Shown: positions 27,914 through 37,453, numbered from the stretch's first letter. The stretch: 64,000 nt of DNA from Janthinobacterium sp. TB1-E2 (GCF_036885605.1 NZ_CP142523.1:1302001-1366000); one strand, 5' to 3'. Notes: generated from the sequence alone by a model not told the origin. Numbers and translations: made by a program.

Positions 27914-28336
27914 ATGCCTGTGCCAGCCTATCTGGTCGATGCGGATGTGATCGTTGCGGTGCGCAAGGGCAGCGCCGCGCCGGCGGGAGTGGCCGATTTT
28001 TTCGAGCGGGTGGCGCCCGAGGCGCGTTATGTGCCGGTGCAGGTGATCGCCCAATTGCGTGCAGGCATACAGTGCTGCTGGCGGCGCGAAGCGGCGCTGG
28101 AAGCACTGGCGCTGGAAGGCTGGCTGGAAGCCGTGCTGGCGGAATATGCGCCGCGGCTGCTGGAATTCGACCTCGATTGTGCGCTCGTATGCGCGCGTCT
28201 GCATGGCCGCGGCCACGCACATGGCGTCGATGGGCAGATCGCGGCGATGGGCATCGCCTATGGCTTGACGGTGGTCAGTGGCAGGCTCGACAGTTTCGTG
28301 GCGCAGGGGCTGCGCCTGGAAAATCCGTTTAGTTGA
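27914..28336 (+). CDS. PIN-domain (VapC/FitB-like) putative RNase toxin
   Basis: A 140-aa PIN-fold protein paired with the upstream antitoxin. Acidic residues near the N-terminus (Asp9, Asp11 in YLVDADVIV) and towards the C-terminus (Asp106 in HGVDGQIAAMGIAYGLTVVS, Asp126) fit the PIN active site. The second conserved acidic position, normally Glu in an ITxxEL-type motif, reads Gln47 (VIAQLRAG). It may therefore be catalytically weakened or use another residue. Function as an RNase is inferred from the family. Confidence 0.72.
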   Translation: MPVPAYLVDADVIVAVRKGSAAPAGVADFFERVAPEARYVPVQVIAQLRAGIQCCWRREAALEALALEGWLEAVLAEYAPRLLEFDLDCALVCARLHGRGHAHGVDGQIAAMGIAYGLTVVSGRLDSFVAQGLRLENPFS

Positions 28337-28349
28337 GGCTCATTGCGGC

Positions 28350-28538
28350 TTACTGTGGCTTGTTGTCTTCATCCGCAAGGGGATCTTCAAACGGGTCGGC
28401 GGCGGGGATCGTGTATTTCTCTTCGGCCCAGGCACCCAGGTCGATCTGCTTGCAGCGTTCCGAGCAGAAGGGGCGGAATTTGTTGGCTTCAGTCCATTCG
28501 ACTTTGGCGGCACAGGTAGGGCAGTTAACGACGGTCAT
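28350..28538 (-). CDS. yacG: YacG, zinc-binding DNA gyrase inhibitor
   Basis: A 62-aa protein of the YacG family, which binds GyrB and inhibits gyrase in E. coli. The four zinc cysteines are present (CPTC and FCSERC), followed by the conserved [16 protein letters not shown]. It is the last gene of the pilC-pilD-coaE-zapD-yacG series and ends 13 nt from the convergent PIN gene. Confidence 0.93.
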   Translation of the reverse strand: MTVVNCPTCAAKVEWTEANKFRPFCSERCKQIDLGAWAEEKYTIPAADPFEDPLADEDNKPQ

Positions 28539-28559
28539 GATGGGGCAAATAAGTAACAG

Positions 28560-29315
28560 TTAAAAATTACAGAGCGTGAGCTCGAACGGGACATCTTCTT
28601 CCAGCGGCTTGGGTTTCAAGTCGCCGCCTTGGGTCGTGAAGCGTACCCACAGCATGTATTTGTTGGCGGAAATTTCCGGGATGGCGCCGCTGTTTTCATC
28701 GAGGCTCAGGCGCAGCATCTGGTACACCTTGCCTTGCAGCATTTGCTGGTAGCTGCCGCCATTGGCGATCAGTTTAACGGGTCCGCCGGAATCGCGCAGC
28801 AGGCGCAAGACGAGGGCCAGCGCATCGAACAGCGGCGCCAGCGGGGCGAACCACGCGTGAATGTCGGTCAGGCGCTGTTCGGAGCTGCGTTTTTGCCAGG
28901 CAAAATACGACGGCAAGTCGAATTCGCAGGCGCCGCCCGGGATGATGGTGCGGCCGCGGATGCTCATCAGCCATTCATTGTCGCGGATATTCTGGCCTGT
29001 CTTGCCTTGCGCCGCCACAAGGGCGCCGCTGACACTGTCGAGTTCACCGAGGATGGCATCGAGGGTTTCCGGCTCCACATTCGGATTGCTGCGGTAACCG
29101 AGCAGGCTTTGGCGCTGGCGCTCGAGTTCCTGCAGCAGGTCGGACTTCAGGTCGGCGCGGCCCGCCACTTCGAGCATATCGAAAATGGTTGCCAAGGCAA
29201 CATGGTGCTGCATTGCATGCTCTTGCTGGATGAAGAACTTGAATTTGTCGTACAGGTCTTCCAGCCGCAACAAGGTACGTATGCGTTCGTTGAAAGGGTA
29301 TTCGTAGACAATCAA
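28560..29315 (-). CDS. zapD: ZapD, FtsZ-bundling division protein
   Basis: ZapD (DUF1342/YacF) crosslinks FtsZ filaments. I start at TTG 29315 (251 aa): it follows an AAGGGA box, and the reading then opens LIVYEYPFNERIRTLLRLEDL, matching the family N-terminus. The open frame continues upstream, but that part overlaps the coaE end and is not ZapD. The core includes RSNPNVEPETLDAILGEL, IRGRTIIPGGACEFDLPSY and the basic FtsZ-binding region. It lies between coaE and yacG as in many proteobacteria. Confidence 0.9.
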   Translation of the reverse strand: MIVYEYPFNERIRTLLRLEDLYDKFKFFIQQEHAMQHHVALATIFDMLEVAGRADLKSDLLQELERQRQSLLGYRSNPNVEPETLDAILGELDSVSGALVAAQGKTGQNIRDNEWLMSIRGRTIIPGGACEFDLPSYFAWQKRSSEQRLTDIHAWFAPLAPLFDALALVLRLLRDSGGPVKLIANGGSYQQMLQGKVYQMLRLSLDENSGAIPEISANKYMLWVRFTTQGGDLKPKPLEEDVPFELTLCNF

Positions 29316-29377
29316 AATAATTCCCTTAAGTAAGGACCTGCAAACAATCCCGTGATTTTGAACCAAGCGTCGACAAA

Positions 29378-30037
29378 TTACAAACGTTGCGGGGCCATTC
29401 CAGCCATTCTTTTTGAAAATGCCAGATATAAATCGTGCAACTGGGCAATCTGCGGTGCCAGGGACGCCAAATCGCCGTTGTTGTCGATCACATCGTCCGC
29501 CGCCGCCAGGCGCATGGCGCGCGTGGCCTGCGTGGCCATGATGGCTTTGACTTGTTCTTCCGATAAGCCATTGCGCGCCATCACGCGCGACACTTGCAGG
29601 CTTTCTTGGCAATCGATGACCAGTACCCGGTTGACCCGCTCCACCCAGCCGCCGGACTCGACCAGCAGGGGCACGGCAAAGATCACGTAGCTGCCCGTCG
29701 CTGCTTCGGCCGCCGCCAGGGTGGCCTGGCGGATGCGCGGGTGCAGGATGGCTTCCAGTTTCGCCTTGGCCACAGCGTCGGAAAACACGAGGTTGCGCAT
29801 TTTGCTGCGGTCGAGGGCGCCACGCGCATCGGCGTAGTCGGCGCCAAATTCCGCCACCAGCGCCGGCATGGCCGCGCCATTGGGCGCCGTCAGGCTATGG
29901 GCGATCTGGTCGGTGTCGACGATGGAGGCGCCGCGCGCGGCGAACATGTCGGCCACCGTGCTCTTGCCGCAACCGATGCCGCCAGTGAGTCCGACGTTGA
30001 AATAAGGGACGTTGTGTCGTTGCATGTATTTATCCAT
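29378..30037 (-). CDS. coaE: CoaE, dephospho-CoA kinase
   Basis: Last step of CoA synthesis: phosphorylation of dephospho-CoA at the 3' ribose hydroxyl. The 219-aa protein has the P-loop [17 protein letters not shown] near residue 16, then the CoA-site [10 protein letters not shown] and HPRIRQA motifs. An alternative start four codons on (30025) is possible; neither has a strong ribosome site. It is 21 nt downstream of pilD. Confidence 0.94.
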   Translation of the reverse strand: MDKYMQRHNVPYFNVGLTGGIGCGKSTVADMFAARGASIVDTDQIAHSLTAPNGAAMPALVAEFGADYADARGALDRSKMRNLVFSDAVAKAKLEAILHPRIRQATLAAAEAATGSYVIFAVPLLVESGGWVERVNRVLVIDCQESLQVSRVMARNGLSEEQVKAIMATQATRAMRLAAADDVIDNNGDLASLAPQIAQLHDLYLAFSKRMAGMAPQRL

Positions 30038-30058
30038 AGGGGCGCAGTGATGCGCTGG

Positions 30059-30928
30059 TCAGCCGGTCAGGCCTAGCGTGAGCCGCGACAGGGGTGCGCC
30101 GTACAGCAGCGCGATCAGGCCCGCCGCCGCCAGGTAGGGGCCGAACGGAATCGGCTTGTCGCGCCCGCGCTTGGCAAACACGATCAGGCCGATGCCGACC
30201 ACGGCACCCACCAGCGACGACAGCAGGATGATCGTCGGCAGCATGGTCCAGCCCAGCCACGCACCGAGCGCAGCCAGCAATTTGAAGTCACCATAGCCCA
30301 TTCCCTCCTTGCCTGTCGCCAGCTTGAAGGCCCAGTACACGGCCCACAGGGCCAGGTAGCCGGCGGCCGCGCCGATGACGGCCTCTTGCAGGGGCACGAA
30401 AGTACCGTTGATATTGACCAGCAGTCCTGCCCACAGCAGGGGGAAGGTGAGGTCGTCCGGCAGCATTTGCGTATCGGCATCGATGAAGGTCATGGCGATC
30501 AGCAAATACGCGAACACAAGCGTGGCCAGGCCCGTCCAGCCGCTGCCGAAGTGCCAGATCAACAGGGCCGACAGCGCGCCCGTCAGCAGCTCGACGAGCG
30601 GGTAGCGCACGGAAATCGGCGCCTTGCAGGCGCTGCACTTGCCGCGCAGCAGCAGGTAACTGAGGACGGGGATGTTTTCCATGGCCGTGATGCGGTGGCC
30701 GCAAGCGGTGCAGTTCGAATGCGGCAGCATCAGGTTGTAGCGGTCCGTGTGCGGCAAGGGCAAGCCGCTTTCTTCCGCCACGTAATTATCGGAGTCGCGC
30801 TGCATCATTTTCGGCACGCGGTGGATCACCACGTTGAGGAAGCTGCCGACGATCAGGCCGAACAGGGCGGCGACGAGGGCGACGGGCAGGTTGCCGGGCG
30901 CGGCGAACAGCAGGGTATCTTGCAGCAT
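30059..30928 (-). CDS. pilD: PilD, prepilin leader peptidase / N-methyltransferase
   Basis: An aspartic membrane protease that cleaves and N-methylates type IV prepilins and type II pseudopilins. The 289-aa product from ATG 30928 has an N-terminal membrane segment (GLIVGSFLNVVIHRVP), the zinc-binding CTACGH...CSACKA tetrad, and the two catalytic Asp motifs FIDADTQMLPD and GMGYGDFKLLAALG. A TTG at 30964 could lengthen it by 12 residues. Confidence 0.94.
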   Translation of the reverse strand: MLQDTLLFAAPGNLPVALVAALFGLIVGSFLNVVIHRVPKMMQRDSDNYVAEESGLPLPHTDRYNLMLPHSNCTACGHRITAMENIPVLSYLLLRGKCSACKAPISVRYPLVELLTGALSALLIWHFGSGWTGLATLVFAYLLIAMTFIDADTQMLPDDLTFPLLWAGLLVNINGTFVPLQEAVIGAAAGYLALWAVYWAFKLATGKEGMGYGDFKLLAALGAWLGWTMLPTIILLSSLVGAVVGIGLIVFAKRGRDKPIPFGPYLAAAGLIALLYGAPLSRLTLGLTG

Positions 30929-31033
30929 GGTGGAGTGGTCTGAGGTGATGATGTTGCCGCGCAAACATTGCCTGGCACTGCCGCAGTGTAAAACATCTGC
31001 CGGTGCATGGGGACGTTTTGCGTGGCTTCACCT

Positions 31034-32230
31034 TTAAATCACGGCGCCCAGCTTGAAAATCGGCAAATACAGGGCGATCACGAGGGAGCCGACCAGCACG
31101 CCCAGCACGACCATGAGCGCCGGTTCCAGCAGCGTGGAAAGGGTAGCCACCGTGGCGTCGATATCGGCTTCGATGATATCGGCCGCGCGCGACAGCATGG
31201 CGTCGAGGGCGCCCGATTCCTCGCCGATCAGGGCCAGTTGCGTGAGCAGCGGGGGAAACACGCCGCTGTGCTCCATGGCCAGGGCCAGGCTGCCGCCGGC
31301 GCGGATTTCACGCTCGATGCGCGTTGTCGCTTCCTGGTACAGCGCGTGGCCGGAGGCGGCGCCCACCAGGCCGAGCGAGTCGAGCAGCGGCACGCCGGCG
31401 GCGAACATGGCGGCCAGGGTGCGTGTCCAGCGGGCGATCGCCGCCTTGCGCAGAAGCGGGCCGAACACGGGCAGGCGCAGCGCCCGCAGTTGTGTGTTGC
31501 GCCGCAAGGCGGGCCAGCGGCGCCAGGCCAGGTGCAGCAGCACGCAAGCGAACACGAGCGCCGCCAGCAAGGCCAGCCAGTAATGGACGAGGAAGGCGGA
31601 CACGCCCATGACGACGAGGGTGGGCAGCGGCAAGGGCGCGCCGAAGCTGTCGAAGACCTGGCGGAAGGCGGGCACGACCACGCTCATGATGATGGCCGTG
31701 ACGACGATGGCGACAAGCACGATGACCAGCGGATACATCAGCGCGCCGCGCACTTGCCGCCGCAGGGCGATGGCCTTTTCCTGGTGGGTGGCCAGGCGCG
31801 CCAGCAAGTCCTGCACGATGCCGGCCTGTTCGCCCGCCGCCAGCAGGTTGCAATACAGCTCGTCAAACAGCAGGGGGAACTGGCGGAAGGCCTGCTGCAG
31901 GCTGCTGCCCGCTTCGATGTCGTGGCGCAAGTCGCGCATCAGCTCCGTGACGGCCGGTTTGGCATGGCCCTTGCCGGCGATGTCGAAGGCGTGCAGCAGC
32001 GGCACGCCGGCCGCCATCATGGTCGACAGCTGGCGCGTGAACAGGGCGATATCCTTGTGTGTGATGGCCTTGCCGGGCGCGGCGCGCGGGGCTTTTACCT
32101 TGCTGGCAAGGATGCCCTGGCGTCTGAGCGCGGCCTTGGCCGTGGTGGTGTCGGTCGCGCGCAAGATGCCATCGACCGCCTTGCCATGGCGATCCGTGCC
32201 TTTCCACGCAAAGCGCCGCTCGGCCGCCAT
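31034..32230 (-). CDS. pilC: PilC, type IV pilus inner-membrane platform protein
   Basis: A GspF/PilC-family polytopic protein that couples the assembly ATPase to pilus polymerisation. The 398-aa protein has two GspF repeats: the first from FTRQLSTMMAAGVPLLHAF, the second from WTRTLAAMFAAGVPLLDSL; each is followed by membrane segments. The start at ATG 32230 is fixed by AGGAGG 5 nt upstream; a GTG six bases earlier is too close to that box. pilD follows, but the usual upstream pilB is absent; an MFS gene lies there instead. Confidence 0.93.
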   Translation of the reverse strand: MAAERRFAWKGTDRHGKAVDGILRATDTTTAKAALRRQGILASKVKAPRAAPGKAITHKDIALFTRQLSTMMAAGVPLLHAFDIAGKGHAKPAVTELMRDLRHDIEAGSSLQQAFRQFPLLFDELYCNLLAAGEQAGIVQDLLARLATHQEKAIALRRQVRGALMYPLVIVLVAIVVTAIIMSVVVPAFRQVFDSFGAPLPLPTLVVMGVSAFLVHYWLALLAALVFACVLLHLAWRRWPALRRNTQLRALRLPVFGPLLRKAAIARWTRTLAAMFAAGVPLLDSLGLVGAASGHALYQEATTRIEREIRAGGSLALAMEHSGVFPPLLTQLALIGEESGALDAMLSRAADIIEADIDATVATLSTLLEPALMVVLGVLVGSLVIALYLPIFKLGAVI

Positions 32231-32303
32231 GTGCACCTCCTGCCGTCACAGTAGCAGCGCCGGGCCAAAGCGCCAGCGGCGCTGGCGGCAAGCTTGATGT
32301 GGC

Positions 32304-33776
32304 TCAGCCTTTCTTGGTTTGCACTTCCGTCTGCACAACGGCCTGGGCCTTCACGTCGGCCGCATCTTCCTCGTCGCTGTCCGTGCCCTTGCTGATGCTT
32401 TCGCCATCGTCGCGGCGCAAGGTCCAGAACGTTAGCGAGGACAGCACCGTCAGGGCGGCCAGGGTCAGGAAGGCGTGGTGCAGCGCCGTGCTGAGCATGG
32501 CGCGGTCCGACTGCGGCATGTCGCCCAGGTACCAGCCCGTGATCAGCGAACCGAAGGCGAGGCCAAAGCTCATCGACAATTGCTGCATCGAGCTGGCGAT
32601 GGTGCTGGCCATGCTGGAGTCAGCCTTGTCGACGTCGGCATACGCGATGGTGTTCATGCTGGAAAACTGCAGCGAATTGAAAAAGCCCATGCACAGGCTG
32701 ATGGCGACGATCACGTACAGGGGCGTGCCCACGCTTACCTGGGAAAACATGGCGATGGTGACGCCGATCAGCACGGTGTTGACGATCAGCACCTGGCGGT
32801 AGCCGAAGCGGGCCAGCACGCGCGCGGAAATGAATTTCATGCCCATGGCGGCGGCCGCCGACGGCATCATCAGCAAGCCCGACTGCCAGGCGGGCAAGCC
32901 CAGGCCCAGCTGGTACAGCAGCGGCAACAGGAAGGGCAGGCCGCCCACGCCCAGGCGCGTGACGAAGCCGCCCACCACGGAGACGCGGAAGGTGCGGATC
33001 TTGAACAAGGTCAGGCGCAGCAGCGGGTGCAGCACTTCGCTCGAATGCCAGGCATACGCGGCCAGCAGGCTGATGGAAATGAACAGCAGCACGGCAAACG
33101 AGGTGCCGTCGATGCGGTGTTCGCCGAAGATTTCCAGCAGCCACGACAGCAGCGCGATACCCGTGCCGAACAGCACCAGGCCGATCAGGTCCAGCGGACG
33201 AGGCTTGTCGCCGTAATAATCGGGCATGTAGCGGTGCGCCAGGTACAAGGCCACCAGGCCGACGGGCACGTTGACGAAGAAAATCTCGCGCCACGACAGC
33301 CAGTGCACGATCAGCCCGCCCACCGTGGGGCCCAGCAAGGGGCCGATCAGGGCGGGGATGATGACGAAATTCATGGCCGCCAGCAATTGCGACTTGGGAA
33401 AGGTGCGGATGATGGTGAGCCTGCCCACCGGCATCATCATGGCCGCGCCCACCCCTTGCAGCAGGCGCGCGGCCACCAGCATGGGGGCGTTCACGGACAG
33501 GCCGCACAGGATGGAGGCGATGGTAAAGATGGCAACGGCGGCGGAAAACACGCGCCGCGTGCCGAAGCGGTCGGCCATCCAGCCGCTGATGGGAATGCAC
33601 ACGGCCAGGCTCAGGATGTAGCTGGTGACGACGGCCTTCAGGCTCAGCGGCGTCACGTTCAGGCTGGCGGCCATGGCGGGGATGGCGGTGTTGACGATGG
33701 TGGAGTCGAGTTGCTCCATGAACAGGGCGGTGGCGACCACCCAGGGAAGGTAGCTTTTAATCGGGGAACTGGTCAT
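32304..33776 (-). CDS. DHA2-family MFS multidrug exporter
   Basis: A 490-aa major-facilitator protein with about 14 membrane segments, like EmrB/QacA. It shows the motif LDSTIVNTAIPAM in the first helix (motif D1), GWMADRFGTRRVF between helices 2 and 3 (motif A), and the mid-helix antiporter-type stretch LIGPLLGPTVGGLIV (motif C). It probably exports drugs or toxic compounds by proton exchange. It ends with an acidic cytoplasmic tail. A 22-bp palindrome lies in the divergent region 113 nt before its start. Confidence 0.88.
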   Translation of the reverse strand: MTSSPIKSYLPWVVATALFMEQLDSTIVNTAIPAMAASLNVTPLSLKAVVTSYILSLAVCIPISGWMADRFGTRRVFSAAVAIFTIASILCGLSVNAPMLVAARLLQGVGAAMMMPVGRLTIIRTFPKSQLLAAMNFVIIPALIGPLLGPTVGGLIVHWLSWREIFFVNVPVGLVALYLAHRYMPDYYGDKPRPLDLIGLVLFGTGIALLSWLLEIFGEHRIDGTSFAVLLFISISLLAAYAWHSSEVLHPLLRLTLFKIRTFRVSVVGGFVTRLGVGGLPFLLPLLYQLGLGLPAWQSGLLMMPSAAAAMGMKFISARVLARFGYRQVLIVNTVLIGVTIAMFSQVSVGTPLYVIVAISLCMGFFNSLQFSSMNTIAYADVDKADSSMASTIASSMQQLSMSFGLAFGSLITGWYLGDMPQSDRAMLSTALHHAFLTLAALTVLSSLTFWTLRRDDGESISKGTDSDEEDAADVKAQAVVQTEVQTKKG

Positions 33777-33888
33777 GGATGCGAGCCTGAGGAGGAAAAA
33801 CGGAGCCGACAGTACGACGAATTGTCACATAAATGGCGCAGGCGTGCCGCCCACGCCTTTCATATTGCCACCGTGCGGGGGACATCGT

Positions 33889-33910
33889 CCATGGAACATT
33901 TGTTCCATGG
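33889..33910. promoter_or_regulatory. 22-bp palindrome, candidate operator
   Basis: CCATGGAACA-TT-TGTTCCATGG: 10-bp perfectly inverted arms with a 2-nt spacer. It lies between the divergent MFS gene (start 33776) and the lipoprotein gene (start 33982), about 113 and 72 nt from them. This size and symmetry suit a dimeric regulator; no regulator gene is adjacent. Confidence 0.6.
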
Positions 33911-33981
33911 CAATAGATTGCGGGCACGGCTAGCATGTGTTTTCCGGCAGCTCCCCTCTATTTCCCCGAAAGTCACACCAC

Positions 33982-35136
33982 ATGAAAAATGCACTTACCT
34001 TCCTTGTCCTCGGCGCAGCCCTGTCCGCATGCGGTGGCGGCAGCGATGGCGGCACGCCGGCAGCACCGGTCACGCCGCCCGTCGTGGTGACGCCGCCCGT
34101 CGTTTCCGCCGACAGCGTGGCCGTGGCGTCAGCCGCCGTGGCCAAGGAGGCTGGCCTGGCCGTCATCGCCGGCGCCAATGGGGACGAGACGGTGTATGAC
34201 GTGGCCGCCGATATCGGCGACACGTGGCGCATCACGTTCGACAGCGCGAAGAAAACCTACGCCATCCGCGTGCTGTCGACGCAGTTCGGCTTGAGCGACC
34301 GCAGCGGCACGTTCAGCGCCACCACCACCGGCCATCTCACCACTTACACGGGAACGGATTTCAGCGTCACCGTCGATGCGCGCACGCGCCTGCTGACGGG
34401 GACCGTGAAACTGGGCAACATGCATTCCAACGTCAGCGGCAGCGGCTATGCCGTCACGGACGTGGCCAAGCTGGCCGGCAACTATATATTTCTGGGCGCC
34501 ATGCGCAATGCTTCGAACGGCGGCGACCGTTTCAATCCGAAAGGCAGCCTCAAGGTGGTGGCCGATGGCAGCGCGCAACTGTGCAATGGCGGCGTGTTCA
34601 ATGCGCAAGGCGCGTGCTCCGCGGTATCGCCACAGCTGGAAGCGGAAAACGCCAGCCTGACTTTGGTCCGTGACGCGGCGCGTGGTCTGATCATTGCCCG
34701 CCAGGGTGACCAGGACTTCGGCATCGTCCACGTGCACGCCGGGGACCGGGGGCTGGCGCTGTTCATCGACCGCTACAGCCGCAACCAGCAGAACGTGCTG
34801 CGCGTGGGCACCATCGTGGCCGCCAAACAGCAAAAGATCGGCACGGAAATCGCCGGCAGCTACGCCTGCGCGGCGCCGGGCATCAGCGCGAAGATCGTCG
34901 TGGCCAGCAGCACCGCCACCATCACCAACAACACCGCCGGCAAGACGCATGCGGAAACCATCACCATCAACAAGCTGGGCCTGGGCGCGCAAGCCGTCGA
35001 TTTCGATGGCATCGCCGTGTTCAAGGACCCGGCCGACGTACCGGCGGATTATTCGATGTTCATGCCGGTGTCGTCGAGCATGGCGGTCGAATTCTCGACC
35101 GACCGCTCGTATATGGGCACGTGCCTGAAAAATTAG
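33982..35136 (+). CDS. Predicted lipoprotein of unknown function
   Basis: A 384-aa protein with a lipoprotein signal (MKNALTFLVLGAALSAC, lipid Cys at 17) followed by a Gly/Ser and Pro/Val-rich linker (GGGSDGGTPAAP). The rest is rich in Thr, Ala, Gly and Val and looks like extended beta structure. I do not recognise a family. Two internal Cys pairs (LCNGG/GACS and the late SYACAAPG/GTCLKN) may form disulfides. The ATG at 33982 is chosen for the signal peptide; an in-frame opening at 33937 is upstream. It is the only plus-strand gene between 28336 and the rRNA operon. Confidence 0.75.
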   Translation: MKNALTFLVLGAALSACGGGSDGGTPAAPVTPPVVVTPPVVSADSVAVASAAVAKEAGLAVIAGANGDETVYDVAADIGDTWRITFDSAKKTYAIRVLSTQFGLSDRSGTFSATTTGHLTTYTGTDFSVTVDARTRLLTGTVKLGNMHSNVSGSGYAVTDVAKLAGNYIFLGAMRNASNGGDRFNPKGSLKVVADGSAQLCNGGVFNAQGACSAVSPQLEAENASLTLVRDAARGLIIARQGDQDFGIVHVHAGDRGLALFIDRYSRNQQNVLRVGTIVAAKQQKIGTEIAGSYACAAPGISAKIVVASSTATITNNTAGKTHAETITINKLGLGAQAVDFDGIAVFKDPADVPADYSMFMPVSSSMAVEFSTDRSYMGTCLKN

Positions 35137-35167
35137 TCGCTAGCGTTTGAGGTGATCCAGTGAGTAG

Positions 35168-35197
35168 GTCGGGTTAGCCGGTACGGCGTAACCCGAC
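35168..35197. repeat. REP-like single hairpin (copy 3)
   Basis: GTCGGGTTA and TAACCCGAC flank GCCGGTACGGCG, giving one hairpin of the same type as the elements at 8093 and 21196, with the leading GTAGGTCGGGTTAG also matching. It lies between the convergent lipoprotein and cobQ genes and may end their transcripts. Confidence 0.7.
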
Positions 35198-35204
35198 ACC
35201 ACTA

Positions 35205-36659
35205 TCAGCGTGGCAACCGTTCCAGCGCATCCATCAATGGCATCGCCGCGTCGGCGATGCGATCCAGGCTGGCCTCGCGCAGGGCGGCGGTATCCACCGT
35301 GTGGCCGGAGTCCAGCCCGGCCCAGCGCAGCAGCGCCGAACACGCGGCGGGTGTGTCGAACATGCCGTGCAAATAGCTGCCGAGGATTTGCCCGTCGCCC
35401 GACACGGCGCCTTCCGGGCGTCCATCGATGACAAAGGCTGGCTGCGCCAGCGCCGCGCCATGCGAGACGCCCATGTGGATTTCATAGCCTGCCACGCGCG
35501 CATCGGCCGCGCCGTCAAACGCGCAGTGGCCGCTCACCTGTTCCAGCCGCTTGTCGCTTGTCAGCTCCGTCACCATGTCGAGCAGTCCCAGTGCCTTTGA
35601 CTCTCCCGGCGCGCCTTCCACGCCCAGCGGATCGCGCACGCTTTGCCCCAGCATCTGGAAGCCGCCGCAAATACCGAGCACTTTGCCGCCATAGCGCAGG
35701 TGTTTTGCCAGGTAGGCGGGCCAGCCTTGCTGTTGCAGCCAGGCCAGGTCGCCGCGCGTGTTTTTACTGCCAGGAAGGATCACCAGGTCGGCCGCTGGAA
35801 TCGGTTGCCCCTGCTGGATGAATTGCAGGTCGATATCGGGGTGGGCGCGCAGCGCGTCGAAGTCCGTGTGGTTGCTGATGCGCGGCAGTTGCGGCACCAC
35901 TACCTTGAAGGCGCCGCGTTCGGCTTGCATCGCTTCGACGGCGTCTTCCGCGTCGAGGAACAGGCCTTGCAGATAGGGCAGCACGGCCAGCACGGGTTTG
36001 CCCGTCTGCTGCTCGAGCCACTCGATGCCCGGTTGCAGCAGCGAGATGTCGCCGCGGAAGCGGTTGATGACGAAGCCGAGGATGCGTGCCAGTTCGCTGT
36101 CGGACAAGCACGCCAGAGTGCCGATGATGTGCGCGAAGACGCCGCCCCGGTCGATGTCGGCCACCAGAATCACGGGGCAGTCGACGGCTTCGGCAAAGCC
36201 CATGTTGGCGATGTCGCGCGCGCGCAGGTTGACTTCGGCGGGGCTGCCCGCGCCTTCGACGACGACGGCGTCGTACTGCTGGCGCAAGCGCGCGTACGAC
36301 TCCAGCACGGCGCCCATGGCGATGGTCTTGTATTGCTGGTAGTCGCGGGCATCCATCTCGGCGCGCACCTTGCCGTGGATGATCACTTGCGCGCCCGTGT
36401 TCGATGAAGGCTTCAACAGCACCGGATTCATATCCGTGTGCGGCGCGATACCGCAAGCCAGCGCCTGCAAGGCTTGCGCGCGGCCGATCTCGCCGCCGTC
36501 GCTTGTCACGGCGCTATTCAAGGCCATGTTTTGCGGCTTGAACGGCGCTACCGTCACGCCACGGCGTTTCAACAAGCGGCACAGGGCTGCGACGACGGTG
36601 CTCTTGCCCGCGTCGGACGTGGTGCCTTGCACCATCAGGGCGGGGAAGGGACTCTTCAT
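35205..36659 (-). CDS. cobQ: CobQ/CbiP, cobyric acid synthase
   Basis: Glutamine-dependent amidation of adenosylcobyrinic acid a,c-diamide to adenosylcobyric acid. The 484-aa protein has the N-terminal dethiobiotin-synthetase-like P-loop [12 protein letters not shown], then the class I glutamine amidotransferase domain with [14 protein letters not shown] (nucleophilic Cys). The start at ATG 36659 overlaps the upstream BtuF-like stop by 4 nt. It is the last gene of the riboswitch-led btuB operon. Confidence 0.94.
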   Translation of the reverse strand: MKSPFPALMVQGTTSDAGKSTVVAALCRLLKRRGVTVAPFKPQNMALNSAVTSDGGEIGRAQALQALACGIAPHTDMNPVLLKPSSNTGAQVIIHGKVRAEMDARDYQQYKTIAMGAVLESYARLRQQYDAVVVEGAGSPAEVNLRARDIANMGFAEAVDCPVILVADIDRGGVFAHIIGTLACLSDSELARILGFVINRFRGDISLLQPGIEWLEQQTGKPVLAVLPYLQGLFLDAEDAVEAMQAERGAFKVVVPQLPRISNHTDFDALRAHPDIDLQFIQQGQPIPAADLVILPGSKNTRGDLAWLQQQGWPAYLAKHLRYGGKVLGICGGFQMLGQSVRDPLGVEGAPGESKALGLLDMVTELTSDKRLEQVSGHCAFDGAADARVAGYEIHMGVSHGAALAQPAFVIDGRPEGAVSGDGQILGSYLHGMFDTPAACSALLRWAGLDSGHTVDTAALREASLDRIADAAMPLMDALERLPR

Positions 36660-37453
36660 GCCTGCTGCTCCTGCCACTGCGCGATGATGTCGCTGATCTG
36701 GCGCAGCCCTTCGGTAATCGCCGCCGGGCCAGGCGACAGAATGTCCGGCGACTTGATCTCGAACAGCATGTCATTGCGTACGGCGGGAATCGCCTCCCAG
36801 CCCGGGCGTGCCGCCAGTTGTGCTGGCTGGAATTTCTTGCCGCACCAGCTGGCGAGGATGATGTCGGGCGCGCGTGCGACTACCGTCAAAGGATCGGCGA
36901 TGATGCGTTCTTTCGCGCCGGGATGCGCGGACAATTCCGGGAAGGCGTCCGTGCCGCCGGCGATCCCGATCAGTTCCGCCGCCCAGCCGATGCCGCTCAT
37001 CAGGGGATCGTTCCACTCTTCAAAGTAAATCACGGGCTTGCGCGTCCAGGCGGCGGCGCGGGCCCGGGCAGTGGCGATGTCCGCGCGCAGGCTGGCGATC
37101 AATGCATTGCCCGCCGCCTCGCGCCGCACCAGCGCGGCCAGCACGGCGATCATGCGCAGGATGCCCTCCACCGTGCGCTGGTTGAACTGGTGCACTTCGA
37201 TGCCGGCCTTGACGAGGTCGCGGCAGATATCGGCCTGCATGTCGCAAAAACCGATCACGAGATCCGGTTTCACTGCCAGGATGCGTTCCAGGTTCGTGGA
37301 CGAAAAGCCGCTGATCTTGGTCTTTTCCTCGCGCGCGCGGGGAGGCCGCACGGTAAAGCCGGAGATGCCCGCGATGACGTCTTCGGCGCCCAGCGCGTAC
37401 AGCGTCTCCACGGCTTCCGTCGACAAACAGGCGATGCGCTGGTAGTGACTCAT
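36656..37453 (-). CDS. BtuF-like corrinoid-binding protein without signal peptide
   Basis: A 265-aa protein with the fold signature of periplasmic B12/iron-siderophore binding proteins ([20 protein letters not shown], then [15 protein letters not shown]). It starts at ATG 37453 ([11 protein letters not shown]), which overlaps the stop of btuF by 4 nt. No signal peptide is present with this or the longer start (37501). It may be a cytoplasmic corrinoid-binding protein or a protein that lost export. It is clearly distinct from the exported BtuF encoded next to it. Confidence 0.8.
   Translation of the reverse strand: MSHYQRIACLSTEAVETLYALGAEDVIAGISGFTVRPPRAREEKTKISGFSSTNLERILAVKPDLVIGFCDMQADICRDLVKAGIEVHQFNQRTVEGILRMIAVLAALVRREAAGNALIASLRADIATARARAAAWTRKPVIYFEEWNDPLMSGIGWAAELIGIAGGTDAFPELSAHPGAKERIIADPLTVVARAPDIILASWCGKKFQPAQLAARPGWEAIPAVRNDMLFEIKSPDILSPGPAAITEGLRQISDIIAQWQEQQA

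Noticed and set aside
32475-34199. 574-codon plus-strand open frame
   Set aside because: It runs opposite the MFS gene and into the lipoprotein gene; its composition (Gln/His/Gly-rich) is that of a shadow frame.
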